Source: Coriobacteriia bacterium (GTDB lineage: Bacteria; Actinomycetota; Coriobacteriia; Coriobacteriales; UBA8131). Taken from it: a DNA stretch of 64,000 nucleotides. The translations under genes were made by a program, and so were the position numbers. Positions 9,484 to 18,365 of the stretch are shown in pieces. Location of the stretch: positions 62,001 through 126,000 of the forward strand of contig WRHU01000003.1 of assembly GCA_009783085.1 (NCBI GenBank), read 5' to 3'. Under the pieces are notes generated by a model. That model was not told the origin of the DNA and ran no database searches. It worked only from the letters and a program-made list of their open reading frames with translations. Each line of letters begins with the position of its first letter. Position 1 is the stretch's first letter.

Positions 9484-10494
9484 ATGCCTAAAACTGCACA
9501 AAACAAAACTGCTCAAAGTGAACTCATGGCAGATGCCGATCAAGCGCTCACTATGCCACGCGCAAAGCAAACACTCACCATGGCAGGTGCCGAGCAGGCA
9601 CTTAAAGATTACCTTGTGTACTTGTCGGTTGAAAAGGGGAGTGCGGATCTTACCAAGCAAGCCTACCGGCGTGACCTCGCCCGTTATTTGGATTGGCAAA
9701 GCTCTTCTGGCATAAAGCACATTTCTGCCATACAGCACCAAGACATTATTGACTATCTGAGTTGTTTGCGTGAGCTGGGTTTTGCTCCTGCGTCAATTGA
9801 ACGGTTAATTGCCTCGATAAAAGGCTTTCATCGTTTTATGGTGCGCGAGGGTTATGTTGCAGATGATCCAACTGCCACCATTCGCACCCCAAAAACAACT
9901 CGTAAGTTGCCCGACACCTTAAGCATTGCCCAGATTGCTTCCATTCTTGACCAAGCCTTTGATCCTACGCCAGCTGGTGCGCGCGATAAAGCACTACTCG
10001 AGGTTTTATACGGTTGCGGCCTGCGCGTGAGCGAGGCTGCAGGGCTTGATTTGTCGCGTGTTCTTTTTGAGGAAGGATACCTGCGCGTATTGGGAAAGGG
10101 GAGCAAAGAGCGAATTGTACCGCTTGCCGGCAGTGCCGAAACCGCCCTCAAATCTTACCTCTTTGCTGAGCGCGCAAAACTTCACCCCAAAAATGTTCTT
10201 GCCCCTGCCGACGGTAGCGCGGTGTTCTTGAGTGTTCGGGGGCGCAGGCTTACGCGCGATGCCATATTCAAAATTGTGGTGCGCGCTGGTGAGCGCGTAG
10301 ATATTGCCAACCTTCACCCGCACAGCCTGCGCCATTCGTTTGCAACGCACTTGCTTGAGGGTGGAGCTGATCTGCGCACTATTCAAGAGATGCTAGGCCA
10401 TGCAGACATTAGTACGACACAAATATATACGCACGTAAGCCGCACTCATCTCCGCGAGGAATACCTTTCAACCCACCCACGTGCTTCGTTGTAG
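9484..10494 (+). CDS. xerD: Tyrosine recombinase XerD/XerC
   Basis: LEVLYGCGLRVSEAAGLDLSRV, HPHSLRHSFATHLLEGGADLRTIQEMLGHADISTTQIYTHVS; exact start uncertain. Confidence 0.9.
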   Translation: MPKTAQNKTAQSELMADADQALTMPRAKQTLTMAGAEQALKDYLVYLSVEKGSADLTKQAYRRDLARYLDWQSSSGIKHISAIQHQDIIDYLSCLRELGFAPASIERLIASIKGFHRFMVREGYVADDPTATIRTPKTTRKLPDTLSIAQIASILDQAFDPTPAGARDKALLEVLYGCGLRVSEAAGLDLSRVLFEEGYLRVLGKGSKERIVPLAGSAETALKSYLFAERAKLHPKNVLAPADGSAVFLSVRGRRLTRDAIFKIVVRAGERVDIANLHPHSLRHSFATHLLEGGADLRTIQEMLGHADISTTQIYTHVSRTHLREEYLSTHPRASL

Positions 10495-10579
10495 GGTTAG
10501 CACTTTTGCGCCCTAAAAACCCAAAAGGCTCAAAAAAAGTTCAAAAACACCACTTTTCAAAAATTTTTTCAAAAATATT

Positions 10580-10605
10580 CCCACGGCCACCCACAACTTT
10601 CCCAC
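10580..10605 (-). promoter_or_regulatory. Candidate MraZ-type operator: three GTGGG boxes at 10/11-bp spacing (minus-strand reading)
   Basis: CCCAC at 10580, 10590 and 10601, upstream of mraZ. Confidence 0.4.
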
Positions 10606-10799
10606 CATCTAACACCAACAACCTTCACGTTTGCAAATACTCCTCTATTTGGTAGCTAAGAATTGCTAGATACAATATATAGTAGTATTTTTCATCAGAA
10701 AAATCATCAAAAAATCCTCATTTCCCTGAGCCTTTCCAAGCGCTCACACCATTTTCTACCCCCTTTTTAAGGCATTTTGAAAAAAAATGTAAAATTATG

Positions 10800-10828
10800 T
10801 TGCAAAATGTGATAAAGTGGGATACTAT
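10800..10828 (+). promoter_or_regulatory. Putative mraZ/dcw promoter
   Basis: TTGCAA - 17 nt - TACTAT, with a GTGGG inside the spacer. Confidence 0.55.
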
Positions 10829-10879
10829 GTGAAACATACAATACTTCAGGAAGCAGCAAACACACCAAGGAGGTGAAGT

Positions 10880-11350
10880 GTGAACGGGCTCGTTGATGTA
10901 GTAAGTGGTCTTAAAGGAAAGGCACCAGCGACAATTGACGCAAAGGGCCGTGTTTCGCTTCCCGCCAAATATCGCAGGCTGCTTCCTGAAGATCTTGTAA
11001 TTACCAAATCGCCAGACGATGAGTTTCCCGCACTGGTTATTTACACCTCGAGTGGTTTTAACAGCTGGATGGACGAAGTCCTTGAAAGCAAGGGCGGTTA
11101 TACGCCCACCGATAAAACCCACGACCGCATAATTGAGAAGTATCACGAAAATGCTGAGGACGTGAAGGTTGACGGAGTAGGGCGCATTCTTATTCCAAAC
11201 GAGCTTCGCGACTACGCCCAAATTGACAAAGACGTTGTCTTTTCGGGCGTGCGAAACCACCTCATAGTTCGCAGCGTGGCAGTATGGGAGGACTATCAAA
11301 AGGCTCTTGTAGAGGTAACTGCCTACGACAAAACTCCGAATCAGGCGTAG
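10880..11350 (+). CDS. mraZ: Transcriptional regulator MraZ
   Basis: ATIDAKGRVSLPAKYRRLLP, VDGVGRILIPNELRDYAQIDKDVVFSGVRNHLIVRSVAVWEDY; precedes rsmH. Confidence 0.92.
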   Translation: MNGLVDVVSGLKGKAPATIDAKGRVSLPAKYRRLLPEDLVITKSPDDEFPALVIYTSSGFNSWMDEVLESKGGYTPTDKTHDRIIEKYHENAEDVKVDGVGRILIPNELRDYAQIDKDVVFSGVRNHLIVRSVAVWEDYQKALVEVTAYDKTPNQA

Positions 11351-11382
11351 CACCCTAACGTCTGACTGCTTGATAAAAGCAT

Positions 11383-12342
11383 GTGAGAACATTGACAGCG
11401 GAATATCGGCACATACCCGTTATGCCCACCCAATGCAGGGAGGCACTTGCCCTTAAGCCAGGCGAGGTTTACTGCGATTGCACTCTTGGAGGTGCTGGCC
11501 ATGCGCTTATTATGGCGGCAGATATCAACCCGAGCGGACTTTTGATTGGCATAGACCAAGACAATCAGGCTCTTAACGCTGCTACTGCACGTATTTCGCA
11601 GGCGTTTCCAGAACTACCCACAAAGATTCTTAAAGGCAATTTCGCAGATTTCGACGCATTACTTTTAGAGGCAGCAATCCCTGGCATAGACGGCATTTTG
11701 TTTGACCTCGGAGTTTCATCTCCGCAACTTGACACTCCTGAACGGGGCTTTAGCTACGCCGCAGATGCCCCTCTCGATTTTCGGATGGATCCAAGTACAC
11801 AAACCCTAACTGCAGCAGAGATCATCAACACTTATAACGAAACAGATCTCGCTTGGATTATCCGAAGCTTTGGAGAGGAGCGATGGGCCTTACGCATTGC
11901 ACGTTTTATTGTGAAGAAACGTGAGGTCGCTGCAATAAAAACAACCACTGAGCTGGTTGATATTATTCGTGCGGCTATTCCCACAAAAGCTCGCTTGACC
12001 GGTGGACACCCCGCCAAGCGCACGTTCCAAGCCTTTCGCATTTATATCAACAAAGAACTTGAAGTCCTTGAATCAGGGCTTGAGTCTGCTATTCGTTGGC
12101 TTAATCCTGGTGGTCGCATTGCAGTTATTAGTTACCACTCCCTCGAGGACACCATTGTCAAAAAACTCTTTGCAAAAATGAGTCAAGGGTGTATTTGTGA
12201 GCCCGAAGCACCAATCTGCACCTGCGGGCAGCAGCCGATATTTTGTAAAACGAGCAAAAAGCCCCTTGTGGCACGTAGCGAGGAGCTCGAAGCAAACCCG
12301 CGGAGCAAAAGCGCAAAGCTCAGGTGGGGGATAAAGAAGTAG
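11383..12342 (+). CDS. rsmH: 16S rRNA (cytosine-N4)-methyltransferase RsmH
   Basis: HIPVMPTQCREAL, DCTLGGAGH, FDLGVSSPQLDTPERGFSY, FQAFRIYINKELEVL, SYHSLEDTIVKKLF. Confidence 0.97.
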   Translation: MRTLTAEYRHIPVMPTQCREALALKPGEVYCDCTLGGAGHALIMAADINPSGLLIGIDQDNQALNAATARISQAFPELPTKILKGNFADFDALLLEAAIPGIDGILFDLGVSSPQLDTPERGFSYAADAPLDFRMDPSTQTLTAAEIINTYNETDLAWIIRSFGEERWALRIARFIVKKREVAAIKTTTELVDIIRAAIPTKARLTGGHPAKRTFQAFRIYINKELEVLESGLESAIRWLNPGGRIAVISYHSLEDTIVKKLFAKMSQGCICEPEAPICTCGQQPIFCKTSKKPLVARSEELEANPRSKSAKLRWGIKK

Positions 12343-12360
12343 CAAGAAGCGCACAGAAAA

Positions 12361-12441
12361 CAGCACCAAGCGTGTAAGCGCCAGAAGCAGCACCAGGCGT
12401 GTAAGCGCCAGAAGCAGCACTAGGCGTGCAAGCGCCAGAAG
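12361..12441. repeat. 27-bp tandem repeat, 3 near-perfect units plus a decayed fourth
   Basis: cagcacc/taa/ggcgtgt/caagcgccagaag at 12361, 12388, 12415; partial unit to ~12478. Confidence 0.9.
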
Positions 12442-12533
12442 CAGCACCAAAGCACCAAGCGTGTAAGCGCACCAAAAACAGCAAGGTACGCCTCGTGGCG
12501 TCAAACACAGTAGAAACGAGCTAGGACGCAATT

Positions 12534-13115
12534 ATGGCAACACAAGCAGCATACGCATACGATTATGACTATGATTACAGCCCTCAAAGGCGCCCGCGCG
12601 AGGTTGAAGTACCGCGCCCGCCTTTACGTGCCTTACCAGGACGCCGTGCGGCTGCTCAGCAAAAGAGCCTTGTTGGGCAGCTAGCGCGAGTAGTTTTGTC
12701 TACGGGCGCATTTTGTTTTTTGTTTGCGATGGCAGTGGGCGTAACGAGCATTACCGTATCTAACGCGACGGTTCAAATGCTCCTTGAGTCTGAGAGCATT
12801 ACTGAAACTATCGGAGAGGCACGCTCGGTTGGCCTTGAGCTTGAGGTGCAACATTCTATCGCCACCAACCCTGCTCGCGTTCAAGAAGCAGCTGGCGCTC
12901 TTGGCATGGTGCCTGTTGGCCAAATTGACAAGCTCGATGCAACTACAATTCTCGACCCAACAACAGTTGAAACTATAGCGCAGGCTGCCGCAAAAGCCGA
13001 GAAAGCAAAGGCAGCCAAAGCTGCTAAGGCCGAGAAAGCCAAAAAGGCAAAAGCGGCAAAAGCAGCCAAGGCTACAGCAGGTGGCGGTGTAACAACTGCC
13101 AGCTCAGACGGTTAG
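12534..13115 (+). CDS. ftsL: FtsL-like cell division/septum protein with Lys/Ala-rich C-terminal tail
   Basis: Position between rsmH and ftsI; single TM (VVLSTGAFCFLFAMAVGVTSITV); tail AKAEKAKAAKAAKAEKAKKAKAAKAAKA. Confidence 0.65.
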   Translation: MATQAAYAYDYDYDYSPQRRPREVEVPRPPLRALPGRRAAAQQKSLVGQLARVVLSTGAFCFLFAMAVGVTSITVSNATVQMLLESESITETIGEARSVGLELEVQHSIATNPARVQEAAGALGMVPVGQIDKLDATTILDPTTVETIAQAAAKAEKAKAAKAAKAEKAKKAKAAKAAKATAGGGVTTASSDG

Positions 13116-13222
13116 CAGCTCTCGGTATTTCTGGCAACTATAGCTTAGGCCTGTGGAAAATAATCGGCAAAAAAATGATCAGCAGAACATAATCAGCAAG
13201 GAGATAGGCAAGAGTCAAAGTA

Positions 13223-15106
13223 ATGAGTAGAAACACAAAACAAGCGAACAGTGCAAAGCAGTCACGTCTTTTTGGCTTAAACAGCGAGATGTGGGTGCTT
13301 TCCCTCTTTGGCGTCTTAATAGTCTTTGTCCTTTTTGGTTTGGTAAAACATTCTGTAGTTGATGCCAAAATGCTTTCCGACTTGTCGCAAGACCAACGAA
13401 CAAGTCCTCCTTTACCCATTCCAGCCAAGCGCGGTACCATCTATGATCGAAACGGTAGTCCGCTGGCAATGAGTGTTGATGCTACCACTATCTACGTAAA
13501 TCCCTCAGAGGTTATCGACCCGCAAAAAACAGCCCTTGCTCTGCAAGAAACCTTGGGAGGAGAGGTCGAGGACTATCTCAAAATTATTTTGAAAAGTGAG
13601 TCGCCTACCTTTGCCTATGTGCTTCATAAGGGCGACGTGCAGCTGGCGCGCGATTTACAGGATAAAGACGACGGGTTTCGCAAGGCGTTTATTAACGAGC
13701 TCCCGCAAGGAAGCGACATACCTGCTAACATTCCCACAGCTCTAACCGGCATTCATTACCTTGAGGACAGCAAGCGTGTGTATCCGTTTGGCAATATTGG
13801 TGCGCAAGCCATTGGTGCGGTAGGCATGGACGGGCACGGCATCAGTGGCCTTGAGCTAACGTACGACAGTATTTTATGTGGCGTGGACGGCACGATAGTT
13901 GTCGAGCGTGGTAGATACGGAACGCCTATGGTTGGTGGTGTTCAGGAGAAAACCGAACCGCACGACGGGCAAGACATAATAATATCCATCGATATTGAAA
14001 TGCAGCAGTGTGTTGAAAGCGAACTTGCCGCCATGAGCAAAAAGAGAAAATGCAAAAATGCCAACACTTTGCTGCTTGACGGCGACACGGGGGAGATTCT
14101 TGCTGCCGCATCTATCCCGCTGTATAACCGCGAAAATCTCAAGAAAAAAGATGTAGAAGCAGGGGCAACAGCGCTCAAAGCCATCACCATGGCATACGAG
14201 CCAGGTTCGACCTTTAAGGCTGCAACTATGGCGGCAGCACTTGAGTCAAAAACGCTTAAGCCCGACGACGAGCTGTTTTGTCCCGCCAGTTTGGATATAT
14301 ACGACCACACCATAACAGACGCGCACGAGCGCTCAGATACCACGATGTCGCTCAAAACTATTTTGGCTAAATCGTCAAACGTGGGGGTGAGTCTTGTCGA
14401 GCGGAGAATGACTGACAAGACCTTTGCCAGTTATTTAGACCAGTATGGCTTTGGCAAGTATACGCACGTTGACTATCCAGGTGAGGCTGCCGCACATATT
14501 GACGAGGTAAAGAGTTGGAACCCAGTTCAAGCGGCAAATATCTCTTTTGGTCAGGGCGTGCAAACAAGCTCGCTGCAAATAGCCTCATTCTACGGCGCCA
14601 TCGCAAACGGTGGTGTGCTGCGTCAGCCGCACTTTCTTATCGCTCGCCCGCAGTATGACACGCCTCCCGTCTATGATTTTGAGGCTATCATGCCCTCATC
14701 AACTGCCGAGGATCTCGAGGAGATGCTAGGACTTGCAGTAACAAAGGGAACAGGCAAGGCAGCTGCCATCGAGGGATATGAGGTAGTTGGAAAAACTGGA
14801 ACGGCAGAAAAGGCATCAAAAGACGGTGGTTACATAGAAGACGAGTACGTGGTTTCCTTTGTAGGTTATTTTGCTAATTCAAATAGCAAAATAGTCTGCA
14901 TCACCTCATTTGACAACCCTCTTGGTGCATGGGGCAACTCGCCTGCGCCTCCCTTATTTAAGACGCTGATGACCTTTGCGATAAATCGCTACATGATACT
15001 TCCTGCAGATGAAGCCGTGCCCTCAAGTTTGACAGCGCCGGCACCGTCAGCCTCAGAACCGTCAAACCCAGAGCCGTCGGTCTCTGCGCCGTCGGCTCCT
15101 GCATAA
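13223..15106 (+). CDS. ftsI: Penicillin-binding protein 2/3 (FtsI-type transpeptidase)
   Basis: PAKRGTIYDRNGSPLAMS, YEPGSTFK, SSNVG, GKTGTAEKA motifs. Confidence 0.93.
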   Translation: MSRNTKQANSAKQSRLFGLNSEMWVLSLFGVLIVFVLFGLVKHSVVDAKMLSDLSQDQRTSPPLPIPAKRGTIYDRNGSPLAMSVDATTIYVNPSEVIDPQKTALALQETLGGEVEDYLKIILKSESPTFAYVLHKGDVQLARDLQDKDDGFRKAFINELPQGSDIPANIPTALTGIHYLEDSKRVYPFGNIGAQAIGAVGMDGHGISGLELTYDSILCGVDGTIVVERGRYGTPMVGGVQEKTEPHDGQDIIISIDIEMQQCVESELAAMSKKRKCKNANTLLLDGDTGEILAAASIPLYNRENLKKKDVEAGATALKAITMAYEPGSTFKAATMAAALESKTLKPDDELFCPASLDIYDHTITDAHERSDTTMSLKTILAKSSNVGVSLVERRMTDKTFASYLDQYGFGKYTHVDYPGEAAAHIDEVKSWNPVQAANISFGQGVQTSSLQIASFYGAIANGGVLRQPHFLIARPQYDTPPVYDFEAIMPSSTAEDLEEMLGLAVTKGTGKAAAIEGYEVVGKTGTAEKASKDGGYIEDEYVVSFVGYFANSNSKIVCITSFDNPLGAWGNSPAPPLFKTLMTFAINRYMILPADEAVPSSLTAPAPSASEPSNPEPSVSAPSAPA

Positions 15107-15275
15107 ACATCCACACAAACGTCCTCTCCAACCTGATAAAAGGAACAATTTTTATCAGTGTTTTATTGCTTCAGGCCAAACGCAAACGCACTTTTACGCT
15201 ACAATGACGCAGGGCACTTTGTGGCATAATTCGTGGCGCAAGGTACTTATTTGAACAGGAGAGATAACCAACACT

Positions 15276-16754
15276 ATGCAAATTACGCTTTCTCAAATAG
15301 CGCAGTTCTCTGCGGCTCGCGTAATTGTTGAGCCAGAAAACAGCGAGCGTGTTATTACTCATTTGACGTGGGACTCGCGCACCGTTATTCCCGGTTCGCT
15401 TTTTGTAGCCTTAGCTGGAGAAAACACCGACGGAAACGAGCATATCACCGATGCATTAAGCAAGGGAGCTGCTGCAGTTTTGGCATCGCGCGAAACAAGC
15501 GAAGCTCAGCTACAAAAAGCGCGCGAAACGGGTGCTCTGCTCCTTGAAGTTGATGCGGGTACAGGGCTTGAGGCATTGCAGGCCTTGGCGAGTGGGTATC
15601 GTGCCTTGCTTAACGCAACCGTCATTGGCATTACGGGCTCGAGCGGCAAAACTACCACAAAAGACCTGGTGGCTGGCGTGCTTTCCTCAGGCTTTATCAC
15701 GCACGCAACGCAAGGCAACTACAATAACGAGATTGGTGCACCAGCAACGGTGCTTGAGACAGACCCCTCTGTTAAAGCTCTCGTGGTAGAAATGGGAATG
15801 GAAACCTTGGGAGAGATTGCCTTACTCTGCCGCATTGCGCGACCAAATATTGGCATTATCACCAATGTTGGCGTTGCTCACTGCGAGCGATTAGGCTCAC
15901 GAGAAAACATCGCCCGCGCCAAGGCTGAGCTCATTGAAAGCCTGCCAAACGCAACGGGCATTGCTATTCTCAACGGCGATGACCCCTTTACGCCTTTTAT
16001 TCGTGAGATAGCCCAGACTAACGAGCGTGGTATTCGGGTTTTACTTTACGGACTTGGCTCGCACAATGATATTCGTGCCGCCCATATTGAGTATGACCAG
16101 CAAGGCCACCCGAGCTTTGACCTGTGGCTTCCCGACGGCATTGCGCGTCGCACCAAAGTGGCGCTACAAGGCGAACACAACGTCTACAACGCCTTGGCTG
16201 CTGCAACCTGCGGACACGTTTGCGGTATTGCTCCGGAGAGCATCACTAAATCCTTGGCAAATGCTCGCCCTGCTGCGATGCGGCAAGAAACGGTAGAGCT
16301 TACAGCAGGTGCGACCGTCATCAACGATACCTATAACGCCAACCCAGATTCCATGCGAGCTGCACTGGCGCTGCTGAGTCGTTTTGACCATGAGCGTCTA
16401 CATATTGCAGTTTTAGGCGATATGTATGAGCTCGGCGCAGAAGAAGAGCGTTTTCATCGTGAGGTTGGCGCATACGCACACATTAGCCGTGCAGACATGC
16501 TGGTGACCGTTGGAGAAAGGGCGCAATTTATTGCCCAAGGGGCACTCGATGTAGGAATGCAGGCCGAGCGTGTTATAGCGTGCGCAGACGTTGACACAGC
16601 CTTGACGGCTCTCAAGCCCTATCTCAGTCAGCGTCCGGTTATTTTGGTCAAGGCTTCGCGCGGAATGCGCCTTGAACAGCTTGTTGATGGTATGATTAAG
16701 CATGATGACGGAGCTGCTCAAACTGAGCACGCTGAAGTGACAGGACAAACTTAA
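15276..16754 (+). CDS. murF: UDP-N-acetylmuramoyl-tripeptide-D-alanyl-D-alanine ligase
   Basis: IGITGSSGKTTTKD, NYNNEIGAPATVL, INDTYNANPDSMRAAL, GDMYELG. Confidence 0.95.
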   Translation: MQITLSQIAQFSAARVIVEPENSERVITHLTWDSRTVIPGSLFVALAGENTDGNEHITDALSKGAAAVLASRETSEAQLQKARETGALLLEVDAGTGLEALQALASGYRALLNATVIGITGSSGKTTTKDLVAGVLSSGFITHATQGNYNNEIGAPATVLETDPSVKALVVEMGMETLGEIALLCRIARPNIGIITNVGVAHCERLGSRENIARAKAELIESLPNATGIAILNGDDPFTPFIREIAQTNERGIRVLLYGLGSHNDIRAAHIEYDQQGHPSFDLWLPDGIARRTKVALQGEHNVYNALAAATCGHVCGIAPESITKSLANARPAAMRQETVELTAGATVINDTYNANPDSMRAALALLSRFDHERLHIAVLGDMYELGAEEERFHREVGAYAHISRADMLVTVGERAQFIAQGALDVGMQAERVIACADVDTALTALKPYLSQRPVILVKASRGMRLEQLVDGMIKHDDGAAQTEHAEVTGQT

Positions 16755-16778
16755 GCAAGCTGAAGGGACAGCGCAGTA

Positions 16779-17903
16779 ATGTTTACCGAAACAGCACTTT
16801 CGGCATATCCGAGTTTTTTAGTGTTTTTGGCAGTATTTATTGCCATGGCACTTACGATGATATTGCTTCCTTTTTGGATTCGCCTTTTGCGTGTACGGCA
16901 AATTGGACAACAAATACGTGCCGATGGCCCTGAGCATCACCAGATAAAACAAGGAACGCCAACCATGGGAGGCGTTATTATCCTTGTTGCTGTGCTGGTA
17001 ACCGTCATGCTTTTTGGTCAATACAAAACCTCTGCCGGCATGGCCTCACTCATTTTAGTAACCGTTGTTTTGGTGCTCACAGGTGTTATGGGCTTTATTG
17101 ACGATATGTCAAAGGTTCTTATGGAACGCTCTTTGGGCCTGCGACCCAACGCAAAAATGATTTGCCTTACCTTCATTTCGGTTGTTTTTTGTTTAGCTGC
17201 CATCAACTTGGTAGGCATAGAGCCAATAGTGACCATTCCGTTTTTGCCCTCTTTAGACCTTGGGATTCTCACCACGTCTATTCCGCTTGAAAACGGTGGT
17301 AGTTTTGACATTCCTTGGTTGTATCTTATTTTCATCTTTATTCTTATGGCTGGTATGTCCAACGCTGTCAATTTGATTGACGGACTTGATGGGCTTGCAG
17401 CCGGTACGGTTATGATAACAATGCTTGTTATGGCGGCCGTTGCCTATCGCACCGACCAGCTCAATCTTGCCTTGTTTGCTGGAGCAGTCGCAGGTGCGTG
17501 TGCAGGTTTCTTGTGGTTCAATGCCCCTACCGCAAGCATTTTTATGGGAGATACCGGCTCGCTTGCGCTTGGCGCTGCTTTTGCTGCCCTCGCCGTCCTT
17601 ACGGGAACTGAGGTAGTTTCCTTGGTGATAGGCGGTATGTTTGTGGTCGAGGCCATGAGCGTAATCATTCAGGTGCTTTATTACAAGGCCACGCATAAGC
17701 GCATTTTTCTCATGGCACCACTGCATCATCATTTTGAACAAAAGGGTTGGTCGGAATCACAGGTGGTTATTCGCTTCTGGATTCTTACGGCCCTGCTTGC
17801 TGCTGTTGGTTTTGGCTTGTTCTTTGCGCAGCCACAATATGGTTTTGAAACAGACTTTGGAAAATCCATAATCGAGCATGGATTGGCCCTTCTTCCGCAC
17901 TAG
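16779..17903 (+). CDS. mraY: Phospho-N-acetylmuramoyl-pentapeptide-transferase
   Basis: GTPTMGG, GFIDDMSKV, NAVNLIDGLDGLAAG, GDTGSLALG, PLHHHFEQKGWSE. Confidence 0.97.
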   Translation: MFTETALSAYPSFLVFLAVFIAMALTMILLPFWIRLLRVRQIGQQIRADGPEHHQIKQGTPTMGGVIILVAVLVTVMLFGQYKTSAGMASLILVTVVLVLTGVMGFIDDMSKVLMERSLGLRPNAKMICLTFISVVFCLAAINLVGIEPIVTIPFLPSLDLGILTTSIPLENGGSFDIPWLYLIFIFILMAGMSNAVNLIDGLDGLAAGTVMITMLVMAAVAYRTDQLNLALFAGAVAGACAGFLWFNAPTASIFMGDTGSLALGAAFAALAVLTGTEVVSLVIGGMFVVEAMSVIIQVLYYKATHKRIFLMAPLHHHFEQKGWSESQVVIRFWILTALLAAVGFGLFFAQPQYGFETDFGKSIIEHGLALLPH

Positions 17904-17916
17904 TTTGTAGGCTATA

Positions 17917-17983
17917 AGCAGGCAGGGGTGGCCCTGCGCCCCCACTTGTTTCACAAAGGGGCACAGAACCACCCCTGCCTGCT
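17917..17983 (+). terminator. Long hairpin downstream of mraY
   Basis: AGCAGGCAGGGGTGG (17917-17931) and CCACCCCTGCCTGCT (17969-17983), perfect 15-bp inverted repeat. Confidence 0.7.
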
Positions 17984-17992
17984 AGAGTAATT

Positions 17993-18202
17993 ATCCCCCT
18001 CTATATCTAAACGCCGCACCAACTCTTTTGTGGTTGCCAGCATTAAAGCGGCGCAGACACCCTGCACGCTGCAGCAACTGCCGCGCCAACCGTCATCTGG
18101 CAGTAAGTACCCATGCGGCTGCACCATCTCTCACTTCGTCATTGTCGCACCGGGCTTGATGGGTTTGTCGCCCCGCACTTGATGCGGGGCCTAGAGGGGG
18201 AT
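17993..18202. repeat. ~210-bp MITE/REP-like composite bounded by an 11-bp inverted repeat
   Basis: ATCCCCCTCTA (17993-18003) / TAGAGGGGGAT (18192-18202); inside are two GCCGC..GCGGC hairpins and CCCCGCActtgaTGCGGGG. Confidence 0.6.
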
Positions 18203-18365
18203 TGGTAGGTTAGTAACGGTTGTCATCCATCAAAAATGATTTCCGTACCCTCATTTTCCTGCTATTTTGTCAAAAAACCTTGACAAAAAGAGGGAGAGGA
18301 AGTATACTGCATACGCATATCCGAGTGGTGGGACACTCTGCCACAACTTAAGAAAGGTTCAGCTC

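Noticed and set aside
12361-12478. Repeat array considered as a CRISPR
   Set aside because: Units are contiguous 27-bp tandem repeats without unique spacers; no cas genes in the window.
12073-12531. Minus-strand ORF with LLLALTRLV repeats
   Set aside because: Shadow of rsmH and the 27-bp tandem repeat; no RBS or homology signal.
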